64,000 nt of DNA from Halobellus sp. Atlit-31R. Lineage in GTDB: Archaea > Halobacteriota > Halobacteria > Halobacteriales > Haloferacaceae. Positions 16,906-25,487 of the stretch are shown one piece after another. Where the stretch lies: the NCBI GenBank assembly GCA_003665935.1, contig QPLR01000002.1, positions 186,001 to 250,000 of the forward strand. The letters run 5' to 3'. The position numbers were made by a program, and so were the translations under genes. Every line of letters begins with the position of its first letter. The stretch's first letter is position 1. Below the pieces are notes generated by a model that did not search any database, was not told the DNA's origin, and saw only the letters and a list, made by a program, of their open reading frames with translations.

Positions 16906-19900
16906 TCAGCTCGCACGCGCCGCGTCGACCGCAGCGGCAGTCGTGCTCAGCGACGACTGCGTGCCGGAGGCCGAGTCACCGGTGGAGCCGTCCGTTGTCG
17001 AACCCGAATCCGGCGAACTGGACTCGGATGAACCCGACTCGGAGCCGCCGATGTTGAGCTCTTGGGCGTTCTCTTCGAGTTCGACGCTCACGGTGCCGTC
17101 CTGGTCACCGTTGACGTCGCCCTCCGAGACCGAGAGGTTCGCCTGGTAGCTGGTGATCGTGCCGTTCTGGAACGTCGCGGGCGTCGAGAGCGTGTACGGG
17201 CCTGTCGCGCGCACGCTGACGTTCGTGTAGCCGTTCTCGGGACCGTACTCGTCGTAATCGGTCGTTGAGTACGGCAGCGTCATCGTGAACTCGCCGTCGG
17301 CGTTCGTCTCCGCGCGCTGCGTGTAGGTGAACGTCGAGTTCGTCGTCGGGATGCGGAGTTCGGTGCTCGCGGTCACTGTCGTGTCCGCGGGCGCGCCGCT
17401 GCCCTGCACTGTCGCGCCGGGCACGCGCTCGAAGGTCTTCAGCCACGCGGGGGTGCTCGGTACGGCGGCCTGTGGGTTGATGCCGGCGACCTGTGAGTTC
17501 CGGCCGGTGGTTCGGAGGATCTGATTCGCTGCCGAGGTTTCGCCCACGTGCGCGAGTCGATAGTGTTCGAGCGCCTCGACGCGCTCACTCGGGAAGGAGC
17601 CGACGCCGCCGATCTGTGAGGTCGGATCGTTTTCGACGTACTCCTCGGCGGCGGTCATATTGTCGAAGGTCTTGATGAACGTGCTGTTGCCCTGCGGGTT
17701 GGCGGGCACGGTCACCGCGTCGCCGGTGTTCGTCTGGACCTGCCGCGGCTCCCAGTCGACGACGACCGGTGACGGCTGTCGCGCGCTCCCGTGGTAGTAG
17801 TACAGCCGCGTCATCGTGCTGTTGTAGAAGCGCTGCGTCCGGAGCGAGAAGGTCCCGACGAACTGCCCGTCGTTGGAGTCGTCGAAGCGGTACATCGCCT
17901 GCAGGAAGTCCTGTCGGGAGACGTTCTCCTCGGCGTCGTAGAAGACCGTCGGCGCGCCAAACTTCGACCCGGGCGTCGCCATCTGCCAGTCGACCATCAC
18001 GTAGCGGGTATTCTCGCCTTCAGTGCTCTGGGAGGCGAGAACATCCTGTGACTGCGTCTCGTTGGGTGCGAGCAGGAAGTTCGCGGCTGTCGTCGCACCT
18101 TCCTGGAACGGGTTGGCGTTCGGAATGCGCTCGCCCCGGACGGTGATCCAGTGGCCGTAGTCCCACCACGACATCACGCCGTAGGCGCCGTCGGGGTACT
18201 CGAAGTCGTCGGTTCGCTGGTAGGTGCCGTAGTACTCCATCTGATCGGCGTTACCTGCGCCGCCGAGGTTGCCCTCTGCGGGCGTGTTGTCCTGCATCCA
18301 GCCCAAGGACTCGTCCCAGACAGTGACCGAGCCGGGGCCGTTGTTTTGGGCGGACTGCCAGGCGGGTGTCGCCTGGGCATTGCCTACCGCGATCGGGAAG
18401 GTGAGCGCGGGCCCGAGAATGAGCAAGATGGCAGCGACGACTGCAAGCACCTGATAGCCGTTGATGTCGCTGATCGCTTCACGGGCGGACGTGTCGAGGT
18501 CGAGGAAGCCGAGGACCTGTGCGAAGAGGTAGGCGTTGAACACCGCGACGACGAGCGCGAGGTAGTAGTTGAAGCGCACCTGCGTGAACGCCATCGCGGT
18601 GATGAAGACGGCCCAGACGACGAGGAAGAGCTTTTCAGAATCGTACTGGGAGAGGAACGTCGCGCCGACGATGATCGCCGAAACGATCAGCAGACCGACG
18701 ACCTGCTCGTCGACGCCGACGACGCTCTCGATGCCGTCGAGGATCGGCGAGACGAGGAAGATGAGCGCGATTACGACCAAGCCGCCGGCGATGTAGCCGT
18801 AGGCGCGCGTGGTCCCCCTTCTGACGAGCGGCCGGGCGTGGAGCCAGATCGCGGCCGCGAGCCCGGTAAAGAACGTCAGGCCGTACTCGATGGAGATGCG
18901 CCCGGCGGCGTCGGCGCCGTAGCGCTGGAGGTTCGAGGGGGAAATGAACGGCTGGGCCTCGCCGATGGTCCGGGTGGCGGCACCGGCAGAGAAACCGACG
19001 ATGCGGAGGAGGTTGCTGACAACGAGGTCAAGGAGGCCGACCGGGAGGACTGCGAGGACGGCGATGCCGACGACGGCGATGCCGGCGACAGCCGCGGGAT
19101 AGAGACTCGTGTCGAGATCAGTACCTTCCCACGCGCGGGCGAGCCAGGAGAGGAAGACAGCGGTGGCACCGACGCCCAGCGCAGCCAGCGGCTGGAGGAG
19201 CGACATAATCGTCGTCGAGAAACTCGCCTGATCGAACGCGAGGAGGGACATCAGCGCCACGACGAGCATACTCGCCGTGACGACGAACGCCGTCGGCTCC
19301 GGAGTGTGACCGTTGACGACGTCGCTCGTGGTCTTGACGACTGCGAAGATGCCGACGATGCCGACGAGGATGACGGCCGGCGGCCACGCCCAGAGGTAGA
19401 TACCGGTGAGGAAGCCGGCGAGGAGACTCCACTTCAGCGGCTCTTCGAGCGTGTCGACTTCGCGGTTCTCGATTAGTTCCTCGCGAGCGACCTCCCAGAC
19501 GGGCATCGTCCGCGCGGCCTTCTGGAGGGCGATTACGAACCCGGCGACCGCGAGGGCCATCGCCAGTGGCTCGACGGCGTTGTGGTCCGCGACGCCGACG
19601 AGCGTCCGGTTGAGGAACGACCCCGGGAGGAGCATCAGGACGACCGCGCCGAAGACGCCGGCGAGTCGGCCGGCGAGGCGCTTCCCGATGACGTAGACGG
19701 GTATCGCCGTGAGCGCTCCCGCGATCGCGGGTACGACGAGGAGCGTCTTGGCGACGAGTTCGGGGCTGGGCGAACCGAGACCGACGATCAGGGCCGCTGT
19801 GGCGACGATCTGGTCGTAGAGTGTTCCGAACTGGCCGACAAACGTGCCGTACGGGAAGTTCGTCCACGGGTCGAACGGCATCGTCGAGGGCCAGTTCTGG

Positions 19901-20142
19901 ACCGTGTACATCGTCGACCTGAGGTGGTACCAGGCGTCGTTGCCGGAGAAGAACACTTCACCGTCGCGGATGAAGTTGCTATACGACTGGAGTCGGATCG
20001 CCGCCATCGCGACGACCACGAGGAGGAGGGCAGGGACGTGATACCAGTCCTCCGCGATATCGAGGATGGACTGGCTCCTTTCCTCAGCGCTACTAAGGAT
20101 GGATTGATCCCCTTCACTGTCTGTTTCACTGCGCGAACCCAT
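16906..20142 (-). CDS. aglB: archaeal oligosaccharyltransferase AglB
   Basis: A protein of 1078 residues from MGSRSETDSEGDQ; 17 more codons are open upstream but the promoter position favours this start. Family STT3/PglB. About 13 membrane helices occupy the N-terminal ~600 residues, with the first catalytic acidic motif in GNDAWYHLRSTMYTV. The soluble domain begins with the catalytic SWWDYGHW near residue 655. The C-terminus is beta-rich, then a Ser/Gly/Glu tail. It transfers dolichol-linked glycans to Asn in N-x-S/T of S-layer and other surface proteins, on the outer face of the membrane. It marks one end of the glycosylation island. Confidence 0.97.
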   Translation of the reverse strand: MGSRSETDSEGDQSILSSAEERSQSILDIAEDWYHVPALLLVVVAMAAIRLQSYSNFIRDGEVFFSGNDAWYHLRSTMYTVQNWPSTMPFDPWTNFPYGTFVGQFGTLYDQIVATAALIVGLGSPSPELVAKTLLVVPAIAGALTAIPVYVIGKRLAGRLAGVFGAVVLMLLPGSFLNRTLVGVADHNAVEPLAMALAVAGFVIALQKAARTMPVWEVAREELIENREVDTLEEPLKWSLLAGFLTGIYLWAWPPAVILVGIVGIFAVVKTTSDVVNGHTPEPTAFVVTASMLVVALMSLLAFDQASFSTTIMSLLQPLAALGVGATAVFLSWLARAWEGTDLDTSLYPAAVAGIAVVGIAVLAVLPVGLLDLVVSNLLRIVGFSAGAATRTIGEAQPFISPSNLQRYGADAAGRISIEYGLTFFTGLAAAIWLHARPLVRRGTTRAYGYIAGGLVVIALIFLVSPILDGIESVVGVDEQVVGLLIVSAIIVGATFLSQYDSEKLFLVVWAVFITAMAFTQVRFNYYLALVVAVFNAYLFAQVLGFLDLDTSAREAISDINGYQVLAVVAAILLILGPALTFPIAVGNAQATPAWQSAQNNGPGSVTVWDESLGWMQDNTPAEGNLGGAGNADQMEYYGTYQRTDDFEYPDGAYGVMSWWDYGHWITVRGERIPNANPFQEGATTAANFLLAPNETQSQDVLASQSTEGENTRYVMVDWQMATPGSKFGAPTVFYDAEENVSRQDFLQAMYRFDDSNDGQFVGTFSLRTQRFYNSTMTRLYYYHGSARQPSPVVVDWEPRQVQTNTGDAVTVPANPQGNSTFIKTFDNMTAAEEYVENDPTSQIGGVGSFPSERVEALEHYRLAHVGETSAANQILRTTGRNSQVAGINPQAAVPSTPAWLKTFERVPGATVQGSGAPADTTVTASTELRIPTTNSTFTYTQRAETNADGEFTMTLPYSTTDYDEYGPENGYTNVSVRATGPYTLSTPATFQNGTITSYQANLSVSEGDVNGDQDGTVSVELEENAQELNIGGSESGSSESSSPDSGSTTDGSTGDSASGTQSSLSTTAAAVDAARAS

Positions 20143-20167
20143 TGGGGGAACTGTTTCGGAAAGAGTG

Positions 20168-20173
20168 AATAAG
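20168..20173 (-). promoter_or_regulatory. TATA-like box of aglB
   Basis: Minus-strand CTTATT lies 28 bp before the ATG at 20142, which supports the shorter AglB start and a leaderless message. Confidence 0.45.
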
Positions 20174-20268
20174 CCTTGTGAATGACGATCCAATAACGTT
20201 TAGCTGTCGACACACGTCTCGGCGTGGCTTGACACTTTTGAACTGCGGGCGAATCCGAACCACACAGT

Positions 20269-20276
20269 ACTTTACC
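20269..20276 (+). promoter_or_regulatory. TATA-like box of the glycosyltransferase at 20298
   Basis: ACTTTACC is centred 26 bp before the ATG at 20298 and supports that start over an upstream in-frame ATG at 20178. Confidence 0.45.
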
Positions 20277-20297
20277 TGTTTCTACGATATCCCCTGT

Positions 20298-21398
20298 ATG
20301 CGTATCCTGTTCGTCACCGAGGAACCGATTCGATTCTCGGGGACGATGGTCCGTGGCGGACAGATACACGTTCGAAACGTGGTCTCCGGACTACGGGAGA
20401 GAGGTCACGAAGTATCACTCGTCGACTGGAATGCCGAGCCGGACCGTCCGTTCCAGTACTCTCTCACCCCGCGCTGTCGGTTCGTCGATGGCCCGTCCCG
20501 AACTCTTCGGAGGGTGATCGACGTCGGAAACTCGATCGATCCGGACGTGATCGTCTCAAAGACGCGGAAAGTGTATCTCCCGGGACTACTGGCCACCCGC
20601 GTTCTCGGCGTTCCGCACGTCGCTCACGTCGGGTCCAGTCTCAACCCGCCGACGAATGGGTTCGTCGATCGATTGGACGCCAGATCGTTCGCCACTCGAC
20701 TCCGGGCGCCGCACGACGCGTACTTCGTCGTGTGCGACGCCATCGGGGATGAAATTCGACGCCGAGGAGTCGATTCGGAGCGGCTCTACGACGTCCGGAA
20801 CGCGGTAGATACGACGCGGTTCGTCCCGGACCCGGACGTCGACCTTCCAGAAACGATCCACGAGCGAATCGAGGCAGTAAATGGTCCCATTCTCGGGTTC
20901 GTCGGCGGACTCGTCGACTACAAAGGGGTGTTCGACCTTGCGGACGCGATCGAGCGCGCGGATTCGGAGCCGACAGTGATTGTCGCCGGCGACGGTCCCG
21001 CTTGCGACCGATTCGAACGCGCTCTCGGCGAGCAGGGAATCTTTCTCGGAAGCGTCGACTACGAATCGATGCCGGCAGTCTACTCAGCTATCGACGCGCT
21101 CGTATTGCCGTCGCACACAGAGGGTCTCCCACGAGTCGTGTTGGAGGCCGGAGCAGCGGGTCGGCCAGTGGTGGCAACTGCTGTGGGAGGAGTGCCGACC
21201 GTCGTCCAAGACGGGAACACCGGTCTTCTGTGTCCCCCGCGCGAACCGGCAGCGCTCGCCTCAAGCATCGACGAGCTCTTTCTCGAACGGAGCCCGGCGG
21301 AGTTAGGGAGACGGGCGAGAGAGCTGATTGTCGACGAATACACGTGGGAGGCCCAGTACGATCGGTACGAATCGTTCCTGGAAGACGTGATCGCCTAG
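20298..21398 (+). CDS. GT4 family glycosyltransferase
   Basis: A protein of 366 residues from MRILFVTEEPIRFSGTMVRGGQIHV. GT-B fold: an N-terminal Rossmann half with the glycine-rich acceptor loop, and a C-terminal donor half with LGFVGGLVDYKGVFDLADAI and the ExxxxxxxE-like SHTEGLPRVVLEAGAAGRPVV. It is a retaining GT4 enzyme and is cytoplasmic. Divergent from aglB, it is likely to add one sugar of the lipid-linked glycan; donor and linkage are not predictable. Confidence 0.92.
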   Translation: MRILFVTEEPIRFSGTMVRGGQIHVRNVVSGLRERGHEVSLVDWNAEPDRPFQYSLTPRCRFVDGPSRTLRRVIDVGNSIDPDVIVSKTRKVYLPGLLATRVLGVPHVAHVGSSLNPPTNGFVDRLDARSFATRLRAPHDAYFVVCDAIGDEIRRRGVDSERLYDVRNAVDTTRFVPDPDVDLPETIHERIEAVNGPILGFVGGLVDYKGVFDLADAIERADSEPTVIVAGDGPACDRFERALGEQGIFLGSVDYESMPAVYSAIDALVLPSHTEGLPRVVLEAGAAGRPVVATAVGGVPTVVQDGNTGLLCPPREPAALASSIDELFLERSPAELGRRARELIVDEYTWEAQYDRYESFLEDVIA

Positions 21399-21569
21399 TG
21401 AGCGGGCCGAACGACAAGAGATATACCGCCGCTGTCGAAACCGCGAAACAGTGAGTCGGATAGTCGCCGAACGAATCGTTCAGCGTCCGTCACGCCGATT
21501 AGTCACGATATCGGAGGGACAAGACGTCCTCCGAGGGCGATCGGCCACGCGCGGATCGTTCGTCCACAT

Positions 21570-23156
21570 ATGACCGAGAAGGCGTCGCCGAGCGACGACC
21601 CCGACGGAGACGATACGGCGGACGACTCCGAGTTCACGCAGGACGACGCCGTGAGGGGTGTCCTCAAAGGCGCAGGCGTCGTTTATGCGGGTCTCGTTCT
21701 GAATATGGGAATCGCGTTCGTCGCCCAGCGATTCGCCGCGGTCCACCTCTCGATCGGCGGGTTCGGAAGCCTGCTGTCCGGCACGGCGTTGCTGGATGTC
21801 GGAGCCGTCCTCGCGGGACTCGGACTCTCCTCGGGTCTCGTTCGGTATCTCCCGCGAGTCGACGACGAGCAGAAGAAACCGCTCGTCAAGTACACCTTCT
21901 TGTTTTCCTTGCCCTTCTCGCTCGTCGTCGCCGTTCCGACTGTCGTGTTCGCGGATCTCATCGCCGCGGAGATCTTCAACGACCCCGAAATCGCGGTCAG
22001 TCTCCGGATCTTCGGCGCGACGATCCCGTTCGCGGCTCTACTGAATCTCGCGATCGGCGGGATCCGCGGACAGATGGTCTCTCGTTTTCGGGTGTACATC
22101 AAGGACATCTTGCATCCCTCGGTGCGGTTCGGGCTAATTATGGTCGCCGTCGTCGTCGGCGCCGGGCAGGCGGGGTTCGCGGCGGGATACGCGATTCCGT
22201 ATATTGTCGGTGCGATTGTCGCTGTGGTGTTGCTCTGGACAGTCCTCCCATCGGGGAAGGGGCTGCAATCGGGCAGAAACGTGTTACCGGAGATGGTTCG
22301 GTACTCGCTTCCGTTCACTGTCACGGGGCTGGCGTCCTTCGTCTATCGATCGATCGACATCTTTCTGATTCTCTATCTTCTCGACAGCCGGGCCGTCGGG
22401 ATGTACGGCGTCGCGTACGCGTTCGCACAGTTGATTGGTATGTTTTCGACCGCGTTTAGTTATCTCAGTACGCCGGTATCCAGCCAACTGGAAAACGAGG
22501 GGCGGGTCAGAGAGGCCGTTGCAGTACAGGAAACAATGGCACGGTGGATCATTATCGCCACGACTGCCGCTCTAGTTCCGATGGTTCTCTTTGCGTCTGA
22601 CCTTTTAGGATTGATTTATCGGCCGGCATACTCCACGGCGGGTCTAGCACTCATTATCCTTATTTTTGGATTCGCAGTCAAAAACGTCCTCCAGACCCAC
22701 GGACCGATCATCGAGGCTCTCGGAAAATCAAAGCTCTCCGCGCTAAACACGGGGTCTGCTGCTGTCGTCAATCTACTGGTCAATCTCGCGCTGATTCCCC
22801 GATACGGTATCGAGGGGGCCGCCTTTGCGACGACGGTATCGTTTGTCGTGCTTGGAGCATTACCGACAGTAGAAGTCTGGTATTACACTCGGTCGACGGC
22901 GATTTCCCGCCACGTTATTGCCCCGGTTATCGTCGCTGTTCCGTTGACTCTTATCGCGATACCTGTCTCTCAAACAATTCCTCGATCCTTACTGTGGATT
23001 TTCGGTGGAAGTGCAGTATTCGCCTTGGCTTACACAGTCGCCGTCGTCGTCGTTCTCGGCTTCACTCAAGAAGATGTGATGGTCGTCCGTTCTGTCGAGG
23101 ATAAGTACGGTATCCCACTTGGACCATTTGATACAGTACTTCGACGCTTCTCCTAA
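21570..23156 (+). CDS. polysaccharide/oligosaccharide flippase (Wzx/AglR type)
   Basis: A protein of 528 residues: an acidic ~35-residue cytoplasmic tail, then about 14 membrane helices in the MOP/Wzx pattern (GVLKGAGVVYAGLVLNMGIAFVAQRF, YLPRVDDEQKKPLVKY, a late YYTRSTA). Such proteins move dolichol- or polyprenyl-linked glycans to the outside, where AglB uses them. GC content drops visibly in the second half (from about 22.4 kb), unlike the flanking core genes. The next gene follows within 50 bp, so the two may be co-transcribed. Confidence 0.92.
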   Translation: MTEKASPSDDPDGDDTADDSEFTQDDAVRGVLKGAGVVYAGLVLNMGIAFVAQRFAAVHLSIGGFGSLLSGTALLDVGAVLAGLGLSSGLVRYLPRVDDEQKKPLVKYTFLFSLPFSLVVAVPTVVFADLIAAEIFNDPEIAVSLRIFGATIPFAALLNLAIGGIRGQMVSRFRVYIKDILHPSVRFGLIMVAVVVGAGQAGFAAGYAIPYIVGAIVAVVLLWTVLPSGKGLQSGRNVLPEMVRYSLPFTVTGLASFVYRSIDIFLILYLLDSRAVGMYGVAYAFAQLIGMFSTAFSYLSTPVSSQLENEGRVREAVAVQETMARWIIIATTAALVPMVLFASDLLGLIYRPAYSTAGLALIILIFGFAVKNVLQTHGPIIEALGKSKLSALNTGSAAVVNLLVNLALIPRYGIEGAAFATTVSFVVLGALPTVEVWYYTRSTAISRHVIAPVIVAVPLTLIAIPVSQTIPRSLLWIFGGSAVFALAYTVAVVVVLGFTQEDVMVVRSVEDKYGIPLGPFDTVLRRFS

Positions 23157-23199
23157 GTACTTCGTCAAGCCTATACTGGCCCGGATAATGCGGAAAGTT

Positions 23200-24060
23200 A
23201 TGAACAAGGGTTTGAAGTACGCTCTATCTGAAATCAGGGAAAATTACAATTCCCTGAACTGGTGGAGAAACCGGGTTTTTGTTCCATACGTTGTCGGTAC
23301 GCTCACGCAATTACACCCGTCTTATCCTGGCTACGATGAGGCTATTCACGTGATGGAGGAAGACTGGGATAACCTCATCGTTCTCGACGCCTGTCGGGCA
23401 GATGAGTTCGAGCGCGCTGCTGATTTAAATCAGTTCGACGAATATAGTGACGTCGTGAGCCTCGGCAGTCACTCCAGTGAGTGGACACGCCGAAACTTTG
23501 CCGGACGGGAATTCGGAGATACTGTCTACGTTTCCGCGAACCCACACACCTCCCGAGACGCAGGTGGGTCGTTCCATACAATTGTGGAGATGTGGAATCG
23601 CGATTTCGACGATAATGCGGGAACCGTTCCTCCACAGGCGATGGTTGATGCTGCACGTGAGGCAATCGAGGAATTTCCTAATAAGCGATTGATCGTACAC
23701 TTTATGCAACCCCACGGTCCATTTATTGGGACCGATATCCCAGATGACGAGATCGAGGATCGATACTGGGAAGCATACGACGAGAATCTTGCATACGTTC
23801 TCGAATACGTTGAAGAGTTGATTGCAGACTTACCTGGAAGGACGGTAATCACCGGAGATCACGGGCAGATCTCTCCAAGTCCGATTCACGATGTGTTAGG
23901 TGTAGGCGGTCACAAGCCCGGACTTCGGTATCCTGGATTGGTCCGAGTCCCGTGGGCGGTGACTCGGGGAGAGAGAAGACGCATCGTATCGGGTAGTACT
24001 GCGGAAGCGACTGCCGAAGGCATTGACGAACGACTCCGTGATCTGGGCTACAAAGTTTGA
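23200..24060 (+). CDS. alkaline-phosphatase-superfamily (sulfatase-like) hydrolase
   Basis: A protein of 286 residues from MNKGLKYALSEI; ATGs at 23188 and 23119 are alternatives, the latter overlapping the flippase. The metal-binding core is visible: DNLIVLDACRADEF (first Asp), HFMQPHGPFIG and VITGDHGQISPS. The family includes sulfatases, phosphoglycerol and phosphoethanolamine transferases. No formylglycine motif (CxPxR) is present; GSHSSEWTRRN stands where the nucleophile is expected, giving Ser as the candidate. It is followed 3 bp later by a converging relative. It probably adds or removes a phosphate- or sulfate-linked group on the glycan (inference). Confidence 0.8.
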   Translation: MNKGLKYALSEIRENYNSLNWWRNRVFVPYVVGTLTQLHPSYPGYDEAIHVMEEDWDNLIVLDACRADEFERAADLNQFDEYSDVVSLGSHSSEWTRRNFAGREFGDTVYVSANPHTSRDAGGSFHTIVEMWNRDFDDNAGTVPPQAMVDAAREAIEEFPNKRLIVHFMQPHGPFIGTDIPDDEIEDRYWEAYDENLAYVLEYVEELIADLPGRTVITGDHGQISPSPIHDVLGVGGHKPGLRYPGLVRVPWAVTRGERRRIVSGSTAEATAEGIDERLRDLGYKV

Positions 24061-24063
24061 TCG

Positions 24064-25398
24064 TTACTCAGTATAACCGAGAGCGCGCAGGCGCTGTTTG
24101 ACATCATCGGATTCCTCTACCTCTGGAGTCTCCGTATCTGTCAGACGAGCCTCTTCAAGATATTTTCCCATTTCGTCCTGTAGTCGGTCAACTACTTCCG
24201 GGTTGCTCTCACTCACGTCCTCCGTCTCTTTTGGATCGTTAGATAGATCGTATAATTCGACTTGTTCCTCTTCGACGTGCCAGAGGCATTTCCATTCGGA
24301 GGTTCTGGCAGCTAGCCGTTCTCCACCGTTCGAAGTGGCCAGCTCTACACCCTCGTCTTTCTCATAGAGGTTTTCTCCCTGCAGTTCCGGCGGTCGTTCG
24401 ATATCGCAGGCGTCACAGATGGTCGGGAAGAGATCGATCAGCGAGACCTGCTTGTCGATCGTTTCCGGTTCGCGGTTCGGGTCGTCTATGATCAACGGCA
24501 CTCTGAGGAGCTCGTCGTACATATAGGGGTGGTGCCCCCATCGACCGTGTTCACCGAACGCTTCGCCGTGGTCGGCGGTGACGATCACCATCGTTTCGTC
24601 ACGGAGCCCTTCGTCGGCTAGCGCGTCGAGTACACGACCGATCTCGTGGTCGACGTAATGAAGTTCGCCACGATAGAGCGCTTTCAGATCCTCGATGTCC
24701 CGCTCGGAAAGCGACTCCGGGTGTTCCTCCATTGCATCGTTGAGGCTCGCCACACGACGGGCCGACAGCGGTTCGTGACCGATCGCTTCGAGGTGTTCGT
24801 TCGGGGGTTGGAACGGGTAGTGGACGTCCATATAGTGGAGCCACATAAAGAAGCGATCCTCCTCAAAGTCTGTTATCCATTCAACTGCATCGTCGGAGAT
24901 CGACGCAGCGGGATCGTAGGCCGATGTACCGGTCGTCGATCCAACGATATGCCAGATTCGCCGGAGTATACTGTAGAGCCTTGAATCAGAGTCAATATGC
25001 TCGTCGACGAAGTTAATTACCGTGTTGACGCTATCTGTTTCTTCTTCACCGTTATTGAACACGTCGAACCCGGCGTTATAATTCTTTTCCGGACCGAGAT
25101 GAGGGTTAGAGTGATAGCCGACGGTCCGGTAGCCAACTTCGTTGAAACTGGTGGAGAGGAACGGGCGTTGTTCATCGAGATAGCGATATCCACCGTACAT
25201 TAGCGGGTGCGTTCCAGTGAGGATGGAAGGGAAACTCGACGGAGTGTTTGGTCCGTTGGCGATTGCCTGAGTGAACGAAATGGACTCATTAGCAAGACGA
25301 CTGAGTGTCGGAGCACAGTCCTGACATTCGTTTAGTTGGAATGCTTGATCATATCGAAGACTGTCGATAGTGATCAAAAGTATATGTTGAATACCCAT
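24064..25398 (-). CDS. sulfatase-family hydrolase
   Basis: A protein of 444 residues from MGIQHILLITIDSLRYDQ; ATGs 3 and 18 bases upstream are alternatives. It shows the sulfatase metal site (ITIDSLRYD and VTADHGEAFGEHGRWGHHPYMYDE). The classic CxPxR formylglycine motif is replaced by NTPSS in GPNTPSSFPSILTG, so it may act through Ser/Thr or not as a classical sulfatase. The C-terminus ends VKQRLRALGYTE, a tail shared with other haloarchaeal members. An ISH6-type element lies just upstream and separates it from the GT4 gene on the same strand. Confidence 0.85.
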   Translation of the reverse strand: MGIQHILLITIDSLRYDQAFQLNECQDCAPTLSRLANESISFTQAIANGPNTPSSFPSILTGTHPLMYGGYRYLDEQRPFLSTSFNEVGYRTVGYHSNPHLGPEKNYNAGFDVFNNGEEETDSVNTVINFVDEHIDSDSRLYSILRRIWHIVGSTTGTSAYDPAASISDDAVEWITDFEEDRFFMWLHYMDVHYPFQPPNEHLEAIGHEPLSARRVASLNDAMEEHPESLSERDIEDLKALYRGELHYVDHEIGRVLDALADEGLRDETMVIVTADHGEAFGEHGRWGHHPYMYDELLRVPLIIDDPNREPETIDKQVSLIDLFPTICDACDIERPPELQGENLYEKDEGVELATSNGGERLAARTSEWKCLWHVEEEQVELYDLSNDPKETEDVSESNPEVVDRLQDEMGKYLEEARLTDTETPEVEESDDVKQRLRALGYTE

Positions 25399-25487
25399 CA
25401 TACTATCTAGTCTCATTCTTCAATATGAGTCTTTTTTTATTCCCTCCCAACGCTCTTGATCGTGTTTAGTTAAGTGTGAAAGTAATA

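Noticed and set aside
18151-19476. Long open frame (441 codons) opposite aglB
   Set aside because: It is antisense to the AglB membrane domain, consists of charged low-complexity sequence (Asp/Glu/Arg runs), and arises from the codon bias of GC-rich DNA.
23119-23199. Longer start for the sulfatase-like gene overlapping the flippase
   Set aside because: The overlap of 38 bp is large, and ATGs at 23188 and 23200 fit the normal gap between coupled genes; the choice between those two remains open.
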